A stretch of DNA of 64,000 nucleotides from an uncultured Bacteroidales bacterium (GTDB lineage: Bacteria > Bacteroidota > Bacteroidia > Bacteroidales > Bacteroidaceae): assembly GCA_902799685.1 (NCBI GenBank), contig CADCBO010000005.1, positions 62,001 through 126,000 on the forward strand. The letters are read 5' to 3'. Made by a program: the position numbers and the translations under genes. Positions within the stretch are counted from its first letter, which is position 1; each line of letters begins with the position of its first letter. Of the stretch, positions 34,838 to 44,186 are shown one piece after another. The notes beneath the pieces are model-generated. The model ran no database searches. It saw only the letters and a list, made by a program, of their open reading frames with translations, and had not been told where the DNA came from.

Positions 34838-36619
34838 ATGCGCAAAATCCTATTCCTTTCAGCCGTGGCATTGACCATGCTGGCATCATGCACAAAAGAT
34901 GAAGAAGAAGCCATTGGGCCGGATCCCAATGACAAGTTTGACTCGTCAATAACTCTTACCGCCAACGATGTTGACCTCCCGGCCGAGAAGGACGGTACGG
35001 CTTTCATCCGTCTTACGGTAGATCATGAGTGGTATCTGGTATCGACCGACAAGGAGGAACAGGAGTGGCTCAAGGCTGACCTGACCCACGGTGTGGCCAC
35101 CAAGAACAAGAAAATAGTCTTTACCGCCCTTGAGGAGGGCCTGGCCGAGACCCGTACCGCCAAGTTCAAGATAGTGTCCGGTGCCAACAGCAAGAAGTTC
35201 ACCGTGACCCAGAGCCGCAAGTGCCTTATCCTGACCCAGGACGAAGTACAGGATTTTGCCAAATACTACAAACCCCTGGAGTTTGATTTTGACATGCTGC
35301 GCTCCGATAGCAAATGGAGCTGGTGCCGTAGCAAGCAGACAGAGCACGTGATTGTGTTCTGGGACAAGCAGTACGGCGAATACGGACTGTACGGAGAGCG
35401 CATGGGCATAGAGAACACATCGCCCTCCACCTGCAAGAGTTCAAAGATGAAGGTTGATATAGATGACCTGCTTGCAAAAGCTGAACAATTCTATAAGATA
35501 AATACGGAGACACTCAAGTTCTCCGAGCCGGGAACAGGCAAATCTGTCCTTGACGACTATAAGTTTGAAATATATCTCCTCTACCAGTCAGAGTGGCTTG
35601 CCACCGGTAGCGGATATGACAATATGATTGGCGCGCTCTGGGTTAATCCCAGCACCTGCCAGCCCGTGGGCAGCACCATAGCCCATGAGATAGGCCACAC
35701 ATTCCAGTACATGACATTCTGTGACTGGCTCAAGAACCAGGGAATCCCTGCCGCACAGCGTCCCTACGTCAACACAAACCAGGGCCCCGGATGGCGTTAC
35801 GGATTCGGTCAGAACGGAGCCGGCGGAAACTGCTTCTGGGAGCAGTGCGCACAATGGCAGAGTTTCCAGACCTACAAGGATGAGGCCTTTGAGAACTACA
35901 ATTTCAGTGCCTTCTGCTCACAGACCCATCTGCACGTACTGCATGAGACTCCGCGCTACGCCAACTACTTCATACAGTGGTGGTGGTGCCATAACAACAA
36001 TGACATCACTTTCCTGAGCAAGATGTGGCGCAACTCACAGTACCCCGAAGATCCCTGCGACACCTATATGCGCCTTATGGACTACGATGTGGCCGCATTC
36101 AATGACGACATCTGGAAATATGCCGCACACTGCATGACATTCGATATGGACGAGATCCGCACCAACGGCCACAAATACATAGGCAAGACCGCCATAGCAT
36201 CATCGGCCATAACAGGTGTAGATACAGACTGGTGGCGCATATCGGCTTCAAAGGCCCCTGAGTCCACAGGCTCCAACGCAGTAAGGATGACGGTACCTAA
36301 AGGCGAGACCGTAAAAGTTACCCTTCAGGGTCTTAGTGAACTGGCAGGCTGCACCGTTGGTCCCGCCAACCTGGCAGGATGGCGCTACGGATTTGTAAGC
36401 TACAACACTGACGGTACCACTACCTATAGTGATATATGGAGCGCTCAGGATGCAGAGCAGTCATTCACAGTTCCGGCTAACAGCCAGTATCTATGGTTTG
36501 TGGTAACCGGTGCCCCCACCAAGTACATCAGGCATCCCTGGGGTAATGATGACGGCAAGCCCATATCAGTATGGCCCTGGCAAGCCAAATTTGACGGCAC
36601 AAAACCCTACGGTAAGTAA
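34838..36619 (+). CDS. Putative zinc-peptidase lipoprotein 1 (BACON domain + HExxH domain)
   Basis: 593 aa. Lipobox MLASC (Cys18). Residues about 40-128 read as a BACON domain ending KKFTVTQSR. The central domain has HEIGHTFQ (His283, Glu284, His287) and, 48 residues on, FWEQCAQW with Glu335 as a possible third ligand, the arrangement of a gluzincin metallopeptidase. The C-terminal part (residues about 455-585) is beta-rich with YLWFVVTGAP. It resembles DUF6055-type proteins of unknown function, but I could not confirm that. It is homologous to the product of 42216-43535. BACON domains are thought to bind mucin-like glycoprotein. Peptidase activity is inferred only from the motif. Confidence 0.78.
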   Translation: MRKILFLSAVALTMLASCTKDEEEAIGPDPNDKFDSSITLTANDVDLPAEKDGTAFIRLTVDHEWYLVSTDKEEQEWLKADLTHGVATKNKKIVFTALEEGLAETRTAKFKIVSGANSKKFTVTQSRKCLILTQDEVQDFAKYYKPLEFDFDMLRSDSKWSWCRSKQTEHVIVFWDKQYGEYGLYGERMGIENTSPSTCKSSKMKVDIDDLLAKAEQFYKINTETLKFSEPGTGKSVLDDYKFEIYLLYQSEWLATGSGYDNMIGALWVNPSTCQPVGSTIAHEIGHTFQYMTFCDWLKNQGIPAAQRPYVNTNQGPGWRYGFGQNGAGGNCFWEQCAQWQSFQTYKDEAFENYNFSAFCSQTHLHVLHETPRYANYFIQWWWCHNNNDITFLSKMWRNSQYPEDPCDTYMRLMDYDVAAFNDDIWKYAAHCMTFDMDEIRTNGHKYIGKTAIASSAITGVDTDWWRISASKAPESTGSNAVRMTVPKGETVKVTLQGLSELAGCTVGPANLAGWRYGFVSYNTDGTTTYSDIWSAQDAEQSFTVPANSQYLWFVVTGAPTKYIRHPWGNDDGKPISVWPWQAKFDGTKPYGK

Positions 36620-36630
36620 AACATCAAATT

Positions 36631-38211
36631 ATGAGAAATAAATTCTTGGCGGCTGCACTGACAATCTTTGCAGCAGCGCTATCCACAGGTTGTGAGAAAG
36701 AGGAATCCGGCGTGTACGGCCCTGTCATTACCGACCAGATCTTTACGGAATGGCCGGGCTGGAACAAGGCTATACACTATGATTTCAACGAACTCACAGA
36801 CAAGCCTTCAAAACCTACCAAGAATCTTCCGTACAATACCAATCTGTACAAAAGCTACAGTGGAGAGTACTGGTCATTCTTTGTAGGCAAGAACGCCAAC
36901 CCGCTTGTCAAGGACAATGAGACGGCTGCCACAGAGATGCTTAAACGTCTTGACGCCGATTTCTCATACATATCGGATGTAATGGGATGGCCCAGAGATA
37001 TGCCGGTTCAGAACGGATACCGCAGTGCCGTGTTCCTTTACGGATCCGGTCTATCCACCGACAACGCATCGAATGAGGACAAGGGAGGCTGGCAGAGTGC
37101 CGTATATGTAGGCGGCAAGTCCTGGCCCATCATCCTGGCATCATATTATCCGGTCTATTGCTTTGATCCGGAATGTCCCTACGCAGACCGTGAATCGCAG
37201 ATGAGCGCCATGGTCCATGAGGGTATCCATGCCGTCTTTGCATCAATGCCCGGTTGCCGTAAGGCCAGTTGGTTCCATGAAGGCGCCAACTGCTGGCTGC
37301 AGGCCACAATGACATATGAGCAGCAATACGGAAAGGAGTATGTAGCCAATGACTTTGGATGGCTCTCCATGGGTTCCATCCTTGCCCCCTTCCAGCCCAT
37401 CGAGTGCTACTCCGGCTGGCTTACCGACGGTACCTTTGGAGGACCCGGTGCCGAGGGTGTGAACGGCGCCGCCCCGACCGGAAATGTACGCGCCATAATA
37501 GGCGGATCACAGTACAGTGAGGTATTCCCCACATTCCTGGGCGAGATTGTTGACTACAACGCCGTACCATGGGTATGGATGAACTGCACAGGCTATGTAC
37601 TTGAAGGTATTGCCGATAAGATCGGGGCTGACAGCATACATACCATGATACAGGAGTACCGCGCACGTCTGGCGCTTTGCGACTTTGGAAAGTATTCACA
37701 GGCTGTCAACCACATGTATAACAACTACATGGGAACGGTCATAGAATCAGAGAGCTGGAGCGTTTACAGCAAGCCGTGGCGTGCCACTCCCTACCAGCCC
37801 ACAACCCTTGATGATGACGGATGGCTTGTGCCCGACCCCACCACCACTCCCGGATGGTCAGGAGCAAACATAATACCCATTGCAGTTGAAAGTTCACCGC
37901 TTACTGTAAGCTTTAAGCCGTACGGAGAACTGTCAACCACAGAGAACATGAGCTGCCAGCTCTGCTATCGCACCAAAGAGGGCGTTACGGTTTACAGCCA
38001 GCCTTTCAGCAATGGCAGTTTCACCATGAACTTTGACAAGTACAAACCGGCCAACGGTGTGGTTTTTGCCGTTGTATGTAACCTTGACTACAAGTTTACC
38101 GGCAACACCAAGATACGCAAGAATCATTATGATTACCGCATCAAACTGAGCAAGAACGCCCATACCGCCAATGTCTATGGCAAATGGTTCAATTGGGATC
38201 AGGAACTTTAA
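36631..38211 (+). CDS. Putative zinc-peptidase lipoprotein 2 (HExxH)
   Basis: 526 aa. Lipobox ALSTGC (Cys21). MVHEGIHAVF (His196, Glu197, His200), then 17 residues after the second His, SWFHEGANCW with Glu217 as the probable third metal ligand. That spacing suits a gluzincin. Residues about 420-526 form a beta-sandwich-like tail with many Tyr/Asn. The HExxH and E-x(3)-[QN]-x-W pattern relates it to lipoproteins 1 and 3, but overall similarity is lower. It begins 11 bp after lipoprotein 1, so they are co-translated. It has eight or more Cys, unusual for a periplasmic or surface protein and possibly disulfide-bonded. Function is inferred. Confidence 0.75.
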   Translation: MRNKFLAAALTIFAAALSTGCEKEESGVYGPVITDQIFTEWPGWNKAIHYDFNELTDKPSKPTKNLPYNTNLYKSYSGEYWSFFVGKNANPLVKDNETAATEMLKRLDADFSYISDVMGWPRDMPVQNGYRSAVFLYGSGLSTDNASNEDKGGWQSAVYVGGKSWPIILASYYPVYCFDPECPYADRESQMSAMVHEGIHAVFASMPGCRKASWFHEGANCWLQATMTYEQQYGKEYVANDFGWLSMGSILAPFQPIECYSGWLTDGTFGGPGAEGVNGAAPTGNVRAIIGGSQYSEVFPTFLGEIVDYNAVPWVWMNCTGYVLEGIADKIGADSIHTMIQEYRARLALCDFGKYSQAVNHMYNNYMGTVIESESWSVYSKPWRATPYQPTTLDDDGWLVPDPTTTPGWSGANIIPIAVESSPLTVSFKPYGELSTTENMSCQLCYRTKEGVTVYSQPFSNGSFTMNFDKYKPANGVVFAVVCNLDYKFTGNTKIRKNHYDYRIKLSKNAHTANVYGKWFNWDQEL

Positions 38212-38226
38212 AACATCTGGAGTACA

Positions 38227-39216
38227 ATGCATAGGAAAACGATAAACCACGCTCTGTTACTTGCTGCATTGGTGCTGACATGCGCCTGCAATAAGGATGA
38301 AGAAGAGTCTTTTATGTCACTTGACTACGGATTCACAGACTACTCTGCCGCAAAAATCACGGGTGAAGTTGTTACTGCACAAGCAGAAGTGGAACTTAAC
38401 CAGGTCTATGACGTAACCCCCATCACGATAGACAAAAGTCTTGTAACCAAGCAGCTGGGCGTAAAGAAAGTTCCCTCTGACCTGGTATTTGCAGGTGTAC
38501 GCTCAAACGGTTCTCTGCTTTGCGGGCCCAGGTATTACACATCGGCCGGCGGATTCTACTTTGATTCAGAAGGCTATGCATGCCAGCCCTCAGACCCGGA
38601 TGTAAAACTGTTTGTGGATGCAACCAATAATTTCACGCTCAGCATAGGCATAATTCCCGATGCCACGGAGCAGGGCCAGGAGTACGTCATTCATGCCGCC
38701 TACGCGACTGCAAATGCCGCCTGCGCGCTTGATATCACCGTAACCGTCACCGGCAAGTCTGCCTGGGCCGATTATACGGTATCAGAAGACGGTCTAACCT
38801 ACTACATCAAGGAGAAAGTAAAGACTGATTATACTCCACTGTCTGTATTCATCAATGAAAAGAGCGTGTGCGATGCTCTGGGAATAAACAGTTTTGCCCA
38901 GCTGATTAGCGGCCTTAACAATGGTGATATAGTTTACTACGGCGTGAACGCCGATGGCACGGACTGGACCAACGGCAACACCGCCAACGGCAAAGGCTGC
39001 TGGTATGACAAATCGGGCAACGTATGCAGTTGGAAGGCTGATAACTGGTTCTGCTATGCCGAATGGGATGGCAGTTCCAACCCCGTATTCTTTAATGTAG
39101 GCCAAGCCACCGCAGGTGTAGAGGTTGGCGACAGCGCCACCGTACGCTGCCGTTTTATAAAAGGAGACAAATCCGTTACATTGAATTTTCAAGTTACAAT
39201 AGTTGACAAGCTGTGA
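38227..39216 (+). CDS. Lipoprotein with two DUF4859-like units
   Basis: 329 aa. The N-terminus is hydrophobic with a Cys-rich lipobox-like end (LVLTCAC). Two units carry SAGGFYFDSEGYACQPSD and ANGKGCWYDKSGNVCSWKADNWFCY strands, matching the units of the 610-aa protein at 32917. It is probably another surface binding or accessory subunit. It lies 15 bp after lipoprotein 2, and its TGA stop overlaps the GTG start of the next gene (GTGA), which indicates translational coupling to the glycosidase. Confidence 0.7.
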   Translation: MHRKTINHALLLAALVLTCACNKDEEESFMSLDYGFTDYSAAKITGEVVTAQAEVELNQVYDVTPITIDKSLVTKQLGVKKVPSDLVFAGVRSNGSLLCGPRYYTSAGGFYFDSEGYACQPSDPDVKLFVDATNNFTLSIGIIPDATEQGQEYVIHAAYATANAACALDITVTVTGKSAWADYTVSEDGLTYYIKEKVKTDYTPLSVFINEKSVCDALGINSFAQLISGLNNGDIVYYGVNADGTDWTNGNTANGKGCWYDKSGNVCSWKADNWFCYAEWDGSSNPVFFNVGQATAGVEVGDSATVRCRFIKGDKSVTLNFQVTIVDKL

Positions 39217-42077
39217 GAACCAGGATCCTTATAATGTCAGTATTGGCACTTGCTTTTTGCTCATGTGCCAGGCGCAGTCAGCTGCGAACCATCAGTAGTG
39301 TAGAACCGGTATCTGTAGAGACACCTGCGGGTACGGTTGCAAGACTGCCTTGGCAGGTACGCGTCACATACAGTGACGGCAAGACAGAGCTCAGGCAGAC
39401 TGTATGGACTAACTCTGCCGCCGATATCGAGCGTGAGCAGGCCGATGCCTCAAAACATCCCGCCGGCAGCACATATACTGTAGAAGGATTCATTACAGGC
39501 GATAACACTACTGCTTCCGGTTTTCCTATTGAGGCCACCGTTACGGTTACAGAACATGCATGGAATATCCCCGGCAGGCAGCCTGTTGCCAATCCCCTAC
39601 CCCTAGGCAGCGTAAGGCTCATAGGCGATAACCGACTCACATCCAACCGCGACCTTGACATCCGTGCCCTGCTGGCCCTTGACGTTACACAGCAGCTATA
39701 CAACTACCGTGACACATACGGACTTAGCACAGAGGGCTACACCGTTTCAGACGGTTGGGACTCACCCCACACCAAGCTTAAAGGCCACGGAACCGGGCAT
39801 TATCTCTCTGCATTGGCATTCGCATACGCCGGAACCGATGATCCCGCAATGCGCCGTGAGCTTATGGACAGGATACGCCGTATGGTTGATGAGATGCGTG
39901 CCTGCCAGGAACTTACATTTGTATATGACAAGAAGCTTGGCCGTTACCGTGAGGCGCGTGACCTGGCACCCGAGAAAGAACTCATGGAGCTTAAAGGCAC
40001 ATGGGATGCATTTGACAAATACAAAAAAGACTGTAGCATTTATGGCTACGGCTATCTGAACGCCATACCGGCACAGCATGCAGTATTGATAGAGAAATAC
40101 GCAGCCTATAACAATGAGAGCGGAGTCTGGGCCCCCTACTATACCATCCACAAACAGCTGGCAGGACTCATAGACATAGCCATGAACGTGGATGATGAGC
40201 AGGTGGCACAGAAGGCTCTGCTGATAGCCCATGATATGGGCCTGTGGGTATGGAACCGTCTGCATTACCGCACCTACGTAAAGACCGACGGCACACGCGC
40301 CGACCGTCAGGCCCGCCCCGGCAACCGCTATGAGATGTGGAACATGTACATAGCCGGCGAGGTTGGAGGTATGGCAGAGTCCCTGTCACGTCTGGCCGAA
40401 CTATCCACCGATGCCACTGACCGCAGTCGCTTTATCGAGGCCGCATCGTACTTTGATTCACCCGCCTTCTTTGACCCGCTGTCACAGAACATAGATGATA
40501 TACGTACGCGTCATGCCAACCAGCACATACCAATGATTACCGGTGCGCTGCGTTCTTATCGGACAAACGGAAAGGCCTATTACTACAATCTGGCATACAA
40601 TTTCTGGAACATGATACAAGGCCGCTATGTCTATGCCATGGGCGGCGTGGGCAACGGAGAGATGTTCCGCCAGCCCTACACCCAGATACTGAGCATGAAC
40701 ACCAATGTCATGTCCGATTACCGACGCAACATCTACCCCAACCCCAACATAAACGAGACTTGCTGCGCCTACAACCTGGCCAAGCTGACCAAAGACCTGA
40801 ACTGCTTTGACCCGGACAACGCACAGTATATGGATTACTATGAGCGTGTGCTCTACAACCAGCTTGTAGGATCCGTGCATCCTGAGCACTACAGCGTGAC
40901 CTACCAGTACGCCGTGGGCATGAACGCATCCAAGCCGTGGGGCAATGAGACGCCTCAGGAGAGCTGCTGCGGCGGTACAGGGACCGAGAACCACGTCAAG
41001 TATCAGGAGGCAGCCTATTTTGTATCGGACAACACCATGTGGGTGGCATTGTATCTGCCTACCGAGGCTCGTTGGCAGCAGAAAGGCGTTACTCTTAGAC
41101 AGGAATGCCTGTGGCCTGCTGAGAGCTCCGTAATTACCGTAACTGACGGCAGCGCTGAATTTGCGCTCAAACTGCGCGTTCCCTATTGGGCAACAGATGG
41201 ATTCACCGTTAAGCTGAACGGACGTACCATCTTTAAGAAATGCCAGCCCTGCAGCTATGTGGAGATTCCGCTGCGCACATGGAGCAAGGGTGACCGTGTA
41301 GAGATAACTATGCCTTTCAGCAAGCATATCAACTGGGGCCCCGACAAGATGGACCTGGCAGCCACAGGAATGGGCCAGACCAACACTCCGTTCGCCCCGC
41401 AGTGGGTAGGCGCGCTCATGTACGGCCCGTTGGTAATGGCTGCAAGCGATATCACATCGTGGAATGATGCAGAGTTTGACATAACAGCAAACCTGAGCGA
41501 TGTGGAGGTTCATCCCGTAACCGCCGCCGGTGGAACTGACGGAAACATGTATTCCCTTAGCTTTGCCGGGCATACATTCCGCCCCGACTATTGGATTCGT
41601 GACAACTCCACGCACTATCTGCGTCTTAACGTGCTTAGCGGCAAGCAGAAAGGCTCATCGGCCAAACGCGGCGGCATTGATACACGTGAGCTTGAGCAGA
41701 CACTACGTAGCGCACAGGAACGTGCCGCAGATAAGGAAGCATGGGCTCCGCACGGATATGCCCGCATGAAAGAGTGCATGGAATCAGCCCAAAAACTGCT
41801 TGACGCCACTGGTGTTGACCAGAAGATGATTGATGATGCCGTATCGGCCCTTAAGGCAGCCTTAGCGGTAATGCGTCCTGGTAATCTGGCTGAACCAGAG
41901 GACCTTAATGAGCTAGTCATTCTGGTAACAGACTGCAAGGAGAATATACCCAACAAGACCACCCAGCTGCGCGAGGCCATAACCTACGCCGACATGGTAA
42001 TCCAATACGTTAATGACGGCAGCGGCACGCACGATATGATCGAGAATGCCCTCACCCGCCTAAAAAGCGCAAAGTGA
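39213..42077 (+). CDS. Multidomain GH127/GH146-type beta-L-arabinofuranosidase
   Basis: 954 aa, GTG start at 39213 inside the stop of the previous gene. A later ATG at 39234 would lose the basic N-region of the signal (MRTRILIM...CSC). Domains: N-terminal Ig-like (Big_4 type, residues about 28-115), catalytic alpha/alpha barrel (about 130-790), and two FIVAR-like helical repeats (about 825-950). The catalytic zinc site can be read as Glu515 and Cys517 in INETCCAYN, plus Cys585-Cys586 in ESCCGGTGTENH, which is closer to GH146 than to the GH127 at 20504. FIVAR repeats often mediate binding to sugars or surfaces. It should cleave beta-L-Araf, perhaps with a linkage different from the first enzyme. 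Confidence 0.83.
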   Translation: MRTRILIMSVLALAFCSCARRSQLRTISSVEPVSVETPAGTVARLPWQVRVTYSDGKTELRQTVWTNSAADIEREQADASKHPAGSTYTVEGFITGDNTTASGFPIEATVTVTEHAWNIPGRQPVANPLPLGSVRLIGDNRLTSNRDLDIRALLALDVTQQLYNYRDTYGLSTEGYTVSDGWDSPHTKLKGHGTGHYLSALAFAYAGTDDPAMRRELMDRIRRMVDEMRACQELTFVYDKKLGRYREARDLAPEKELMELKGTWDAFDKYKKDCSIYGYGYLNAIPAQHAVLIEKYAAYNNESGVWAPYYTIHKQLAGLIDIAMNVDDEQVAQKALLIAHDMGLWVWNRLHYRTYVKTDGTRADRQARPGNRYEMWNMYIAGEVGGMAESLSRLAELSTDATDRSRFIEAASYFDSPAFFDPLSQNIDDIRTRHANQHIPMITGALRSYRTNGKAYYYNLAYNFWNMIQGRYVYAMGGVGNGEMFRQPYTQILSMNTNVMSDYRRNIYPNPNINETCCAYNLAKLTKDLNCFDPDNAQYMDYYERVLYNQLVGSVHPEHYSVTYQYAVGMNASKPWGNETPQESCCGGTGTENHVKYQEAAYFVSDNTMWVALYLPTEARWQQKGVTLRQECLWPAESSVITVTDGSAEFALKLRVPYWATDGFTVKLNGRTIFKKCQPCSYVEIPLRTWSKGDRVEITMPFSKHINWGPDKMDLAATGMGQTNTPFAPQWVGALMYGPLVMAASDITSWNDAEFDITANLSDVEVHPVTAAGGTDGNMYSLSFAGHTFRPDYWIRDNSTHYLRLNVLSGKQKGSSAKRGGIDTRELEQTLRSAQERAADKEAWAPHGYARMKECMESAQKLLDATGVDQKMIDDAVSALKAALAVMRPGNLAEPEDLNELVILVTDCKENIPNKTTQLREAITYADMVIQYVNDGSGTHDMIENALTRLKSAK

Positions 42078-42080
42078 CAT

Positions 42081-42172
42081 ATTGGGAAACACATTGGGGA
42101 CGGTTCTCTGTGTGTTTGCCAAACTCGTGGGTTTGGAACACACAGAGAACCGTCCCCAATGTGTTTCCCAAT
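42081..42172. repeat. Family A palindrome A6 (GGGGACGG type), 36-bp arms
   Basis: Perfect arms 42081-42116 and 42137-42172 with core AACACATTGGGGACGGTTCT. It lies 4 bp after the glycosidase stop and 44 bp before the third HExxH gene. It is nearly the same as A4 and A7. Confidence 0.9.
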
Positions 42173-42215
42173 GCGTCCCCAGAATGAGAGACTATATTTC
42201 AAAAAAGATGGAATT

Positions 42216-43535
42216 ATGAAATTGAACAGTATTATAATCAACTTTGTCGCAATGTTAGCACTGGCGGCTTGCGGTAAAAGCATCGATAAACAGGTGTATA
42301 TTCCGCGGGATTTGCAGGGTATGAACCTGAGCGATACCGCATCGGAATACTGTTTTCAGCGCAGTATTTCCACACGTGACATTATAGTATTCTGGGAGAA
42401 AGGATTCGGTCCTGATGTATCAAAAGCTCCTGATTATAAAGGTCATAAGATGACCGCCAATCTGGACAATCTGCTCACACAATCTCAGTATTTCTACGAT
42501 TTCTTTAAGGATACGCTCCACTTTATCACACCGGAATCGGCCGCTGACAGCCTTAAGATGATGATAATGCTGCGATATGATGATGAGGGAACGGCTTACG
42601 GAGGTGATTATGATGAAAAGATTGGCGCGCTTTGGGTTACGCCGCTGCGTACGCAGGATGAGCGGATGAATTGCATCGCCCATGAACTCGGACACAGTTT
42701 CCAGAGCCAACTGGCCATAGACAACAACAGCGGATTTGGCGGCGGAGGCATTTATGAAATGACATCCCAATGGATGCTGTGGCAGGTCAATCCCCTATGG
42801 GTTGAGGATGAGGAGTATCATTGGGATGCATTCATGAAACAGACTCATCTGGCATTCATGCATCCGGAGAACATGTATCATTCTCCATATGTATTGGAGT
42901 ATTGGTCAGAGAAGTACGGAAAGCAGTTCATTGCAGACCTTTGGCGTTCGGCCCGTAAGCGACACGATGTGGTGGCTGTATATGAGGATATGAAGGGCAT
43001 TGACGATGCCGCATTTGGCCAAGAGATGCTTGATGCAGCGCGTCACTTTATGACGTATGATATGCCCCGGATACGCAGCGTGATGAAACCATACGCCAAT
43101 AGGCATAGCTCCACGTTACAGCCTGCCGATGAAGACGGATGGCAACGCATTGCCGATGATCGTGTTCCGCAGCAGTATGGTTATAACGGCATATCGCTGA
43201 ACGTTCCTGATGCAGGCCAGACGGTTACCGTAAGCGTGAAAGGAGTGTTCAATCCAGGCCGTACAACCTATGCCGAATCAGATGAATACGTACGTAACGC
43301 AGCTTGGAGCTTTGGTCTGGTAGGAGTGAAGCAGGACGGTTCATGTATCTATTCTGAGACAGCAGTCTCAACTATCGGACGTAACGGTACGGTAAGTATA
43401 ACGGCTCCCCTTGGAGAGCCGCTATCATATCTTTGGCTGGTAGTTGTACCAACACCTTCCAAGCATCAGGATGTGCTTGAAGAAAATGCTGCTGATTACG
43501 TAAACTACCCCTACTCCATCCAAATTAAGGAGTAA
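42216..43535 (+). CDS. Putative zinc-peptidase lipoprotein 3 (HExxH)
   Basis: 439 aa from ATG 42216. The frame opens at 42159 within palindrome A6, but 42216 gives the lipoprotein signal MKLNSIIINFVAMLALAAC (Cys19). HELGHSFQ (His156, Glu157, His160) is followed by IYEMTSQW with Glu181. It shares with lipoprotein 1 the block [DH]-[IV]-I-V-F-W-[ED]-K, the KIGALWV strand before the HExxH and the C-terminal YLWLVVVPTP strand, but it lacks the BACON domain. The gene is bracketed by palindromes A6 and A7, which share the same core, and may be a separately acquired cassette. Confidence 0.77.
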   Translation: MKLNSIIINFVAMLALAACGKSIDKQVYIPRDLQGMNLSDTASEYCFQRSISTRDIIVFWEKGFGPDVSKAPDYKGHKMTANLDNLLTQSQYFYDFFKDTLHFITPESAADSLKMMIMLRYDDEGTAYGGDYDEKIGALWVTPLRTQDERMNCIAHELGHSFQSQLAIDNNSGFGGGGIYEMTSQWMLWQVNPLWVEDEEYHWDAFMKQTHLAFMHPENMYHSPYVLEYWSEKYGKQFIADLWRSARKRHDVVAVYEDMKGIDDAAFGQEMLDAARHFMTYDMPRIRSVMKPYANRHSSTLQPADEDGWQRIADDRVPQQYGYNGISLNVPDAGQTVTVSVKGVFNPGRTTYAESDEYVRNAAWSFGLVGVKQDGSCIYSETAVSTIGRNGTVSITAPLGEPLSYLWLVVVPTPSKHQDVLEENAADYVNYPYSIQIKE

Positions 43536-43544
43536 CAATTGTGT

Positions 43545-43621
43545 AACACATTGGGGACGGTTCTCTGTGTGTTTCAAACTCGCATACTGGTAAACACACG
43601 GAGAACCGTCCCCAATGTGTT
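43545..43621. repeat. Family A palindrome A7 (GGGGACGG type), 30-bp arms
   Basis: Arms 43545-43574 and 43592-43621 pair with one mismatch and contain AACACATTGGGGACGG. It separates the PUL from the V-ATPase operon and ends one base before the subunit K stop codon. Confidence 0.9.
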
Positions 43622-43622
43622 A

Positions 43623-44087
<465 letters not shown>

Positions 44088-44111
44088 TTAAGTTATTACC
44101 AATCAATTCAT

Positions 44112-44186
44112 TAATTGAGAGTTGAGAATTGAGAATTAATACGCACCGCATGGCAATTTTCAATTCTCAATTTTCAATTCTCAATT
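44112..44186. repeat. Family B repeat B3
   Basis: Left arm 44112-44138 and right arm 44155-44186, both AATTGA-rich, around the spacer ACGCACCGCATGG. The right arm includes the AAT-TGA end of subunit I (final residues ISN-stop). Confidence 0.8.

Noticed and set aside
40482-41615. A 377-aa minus-strand open frame inside the GH146-like gene
   Set aside because: It mirrors the coding frame of a strong plus-strand gene, shows no domain or signal, and is a by-product of codon bias.
42159-42215. Upstream extension of the third HExxH protein into palindrome A6
   Set aside because: The extension would place 19 polar residues before the lipoprotein signal; ATG 42216 gives a clean signal.
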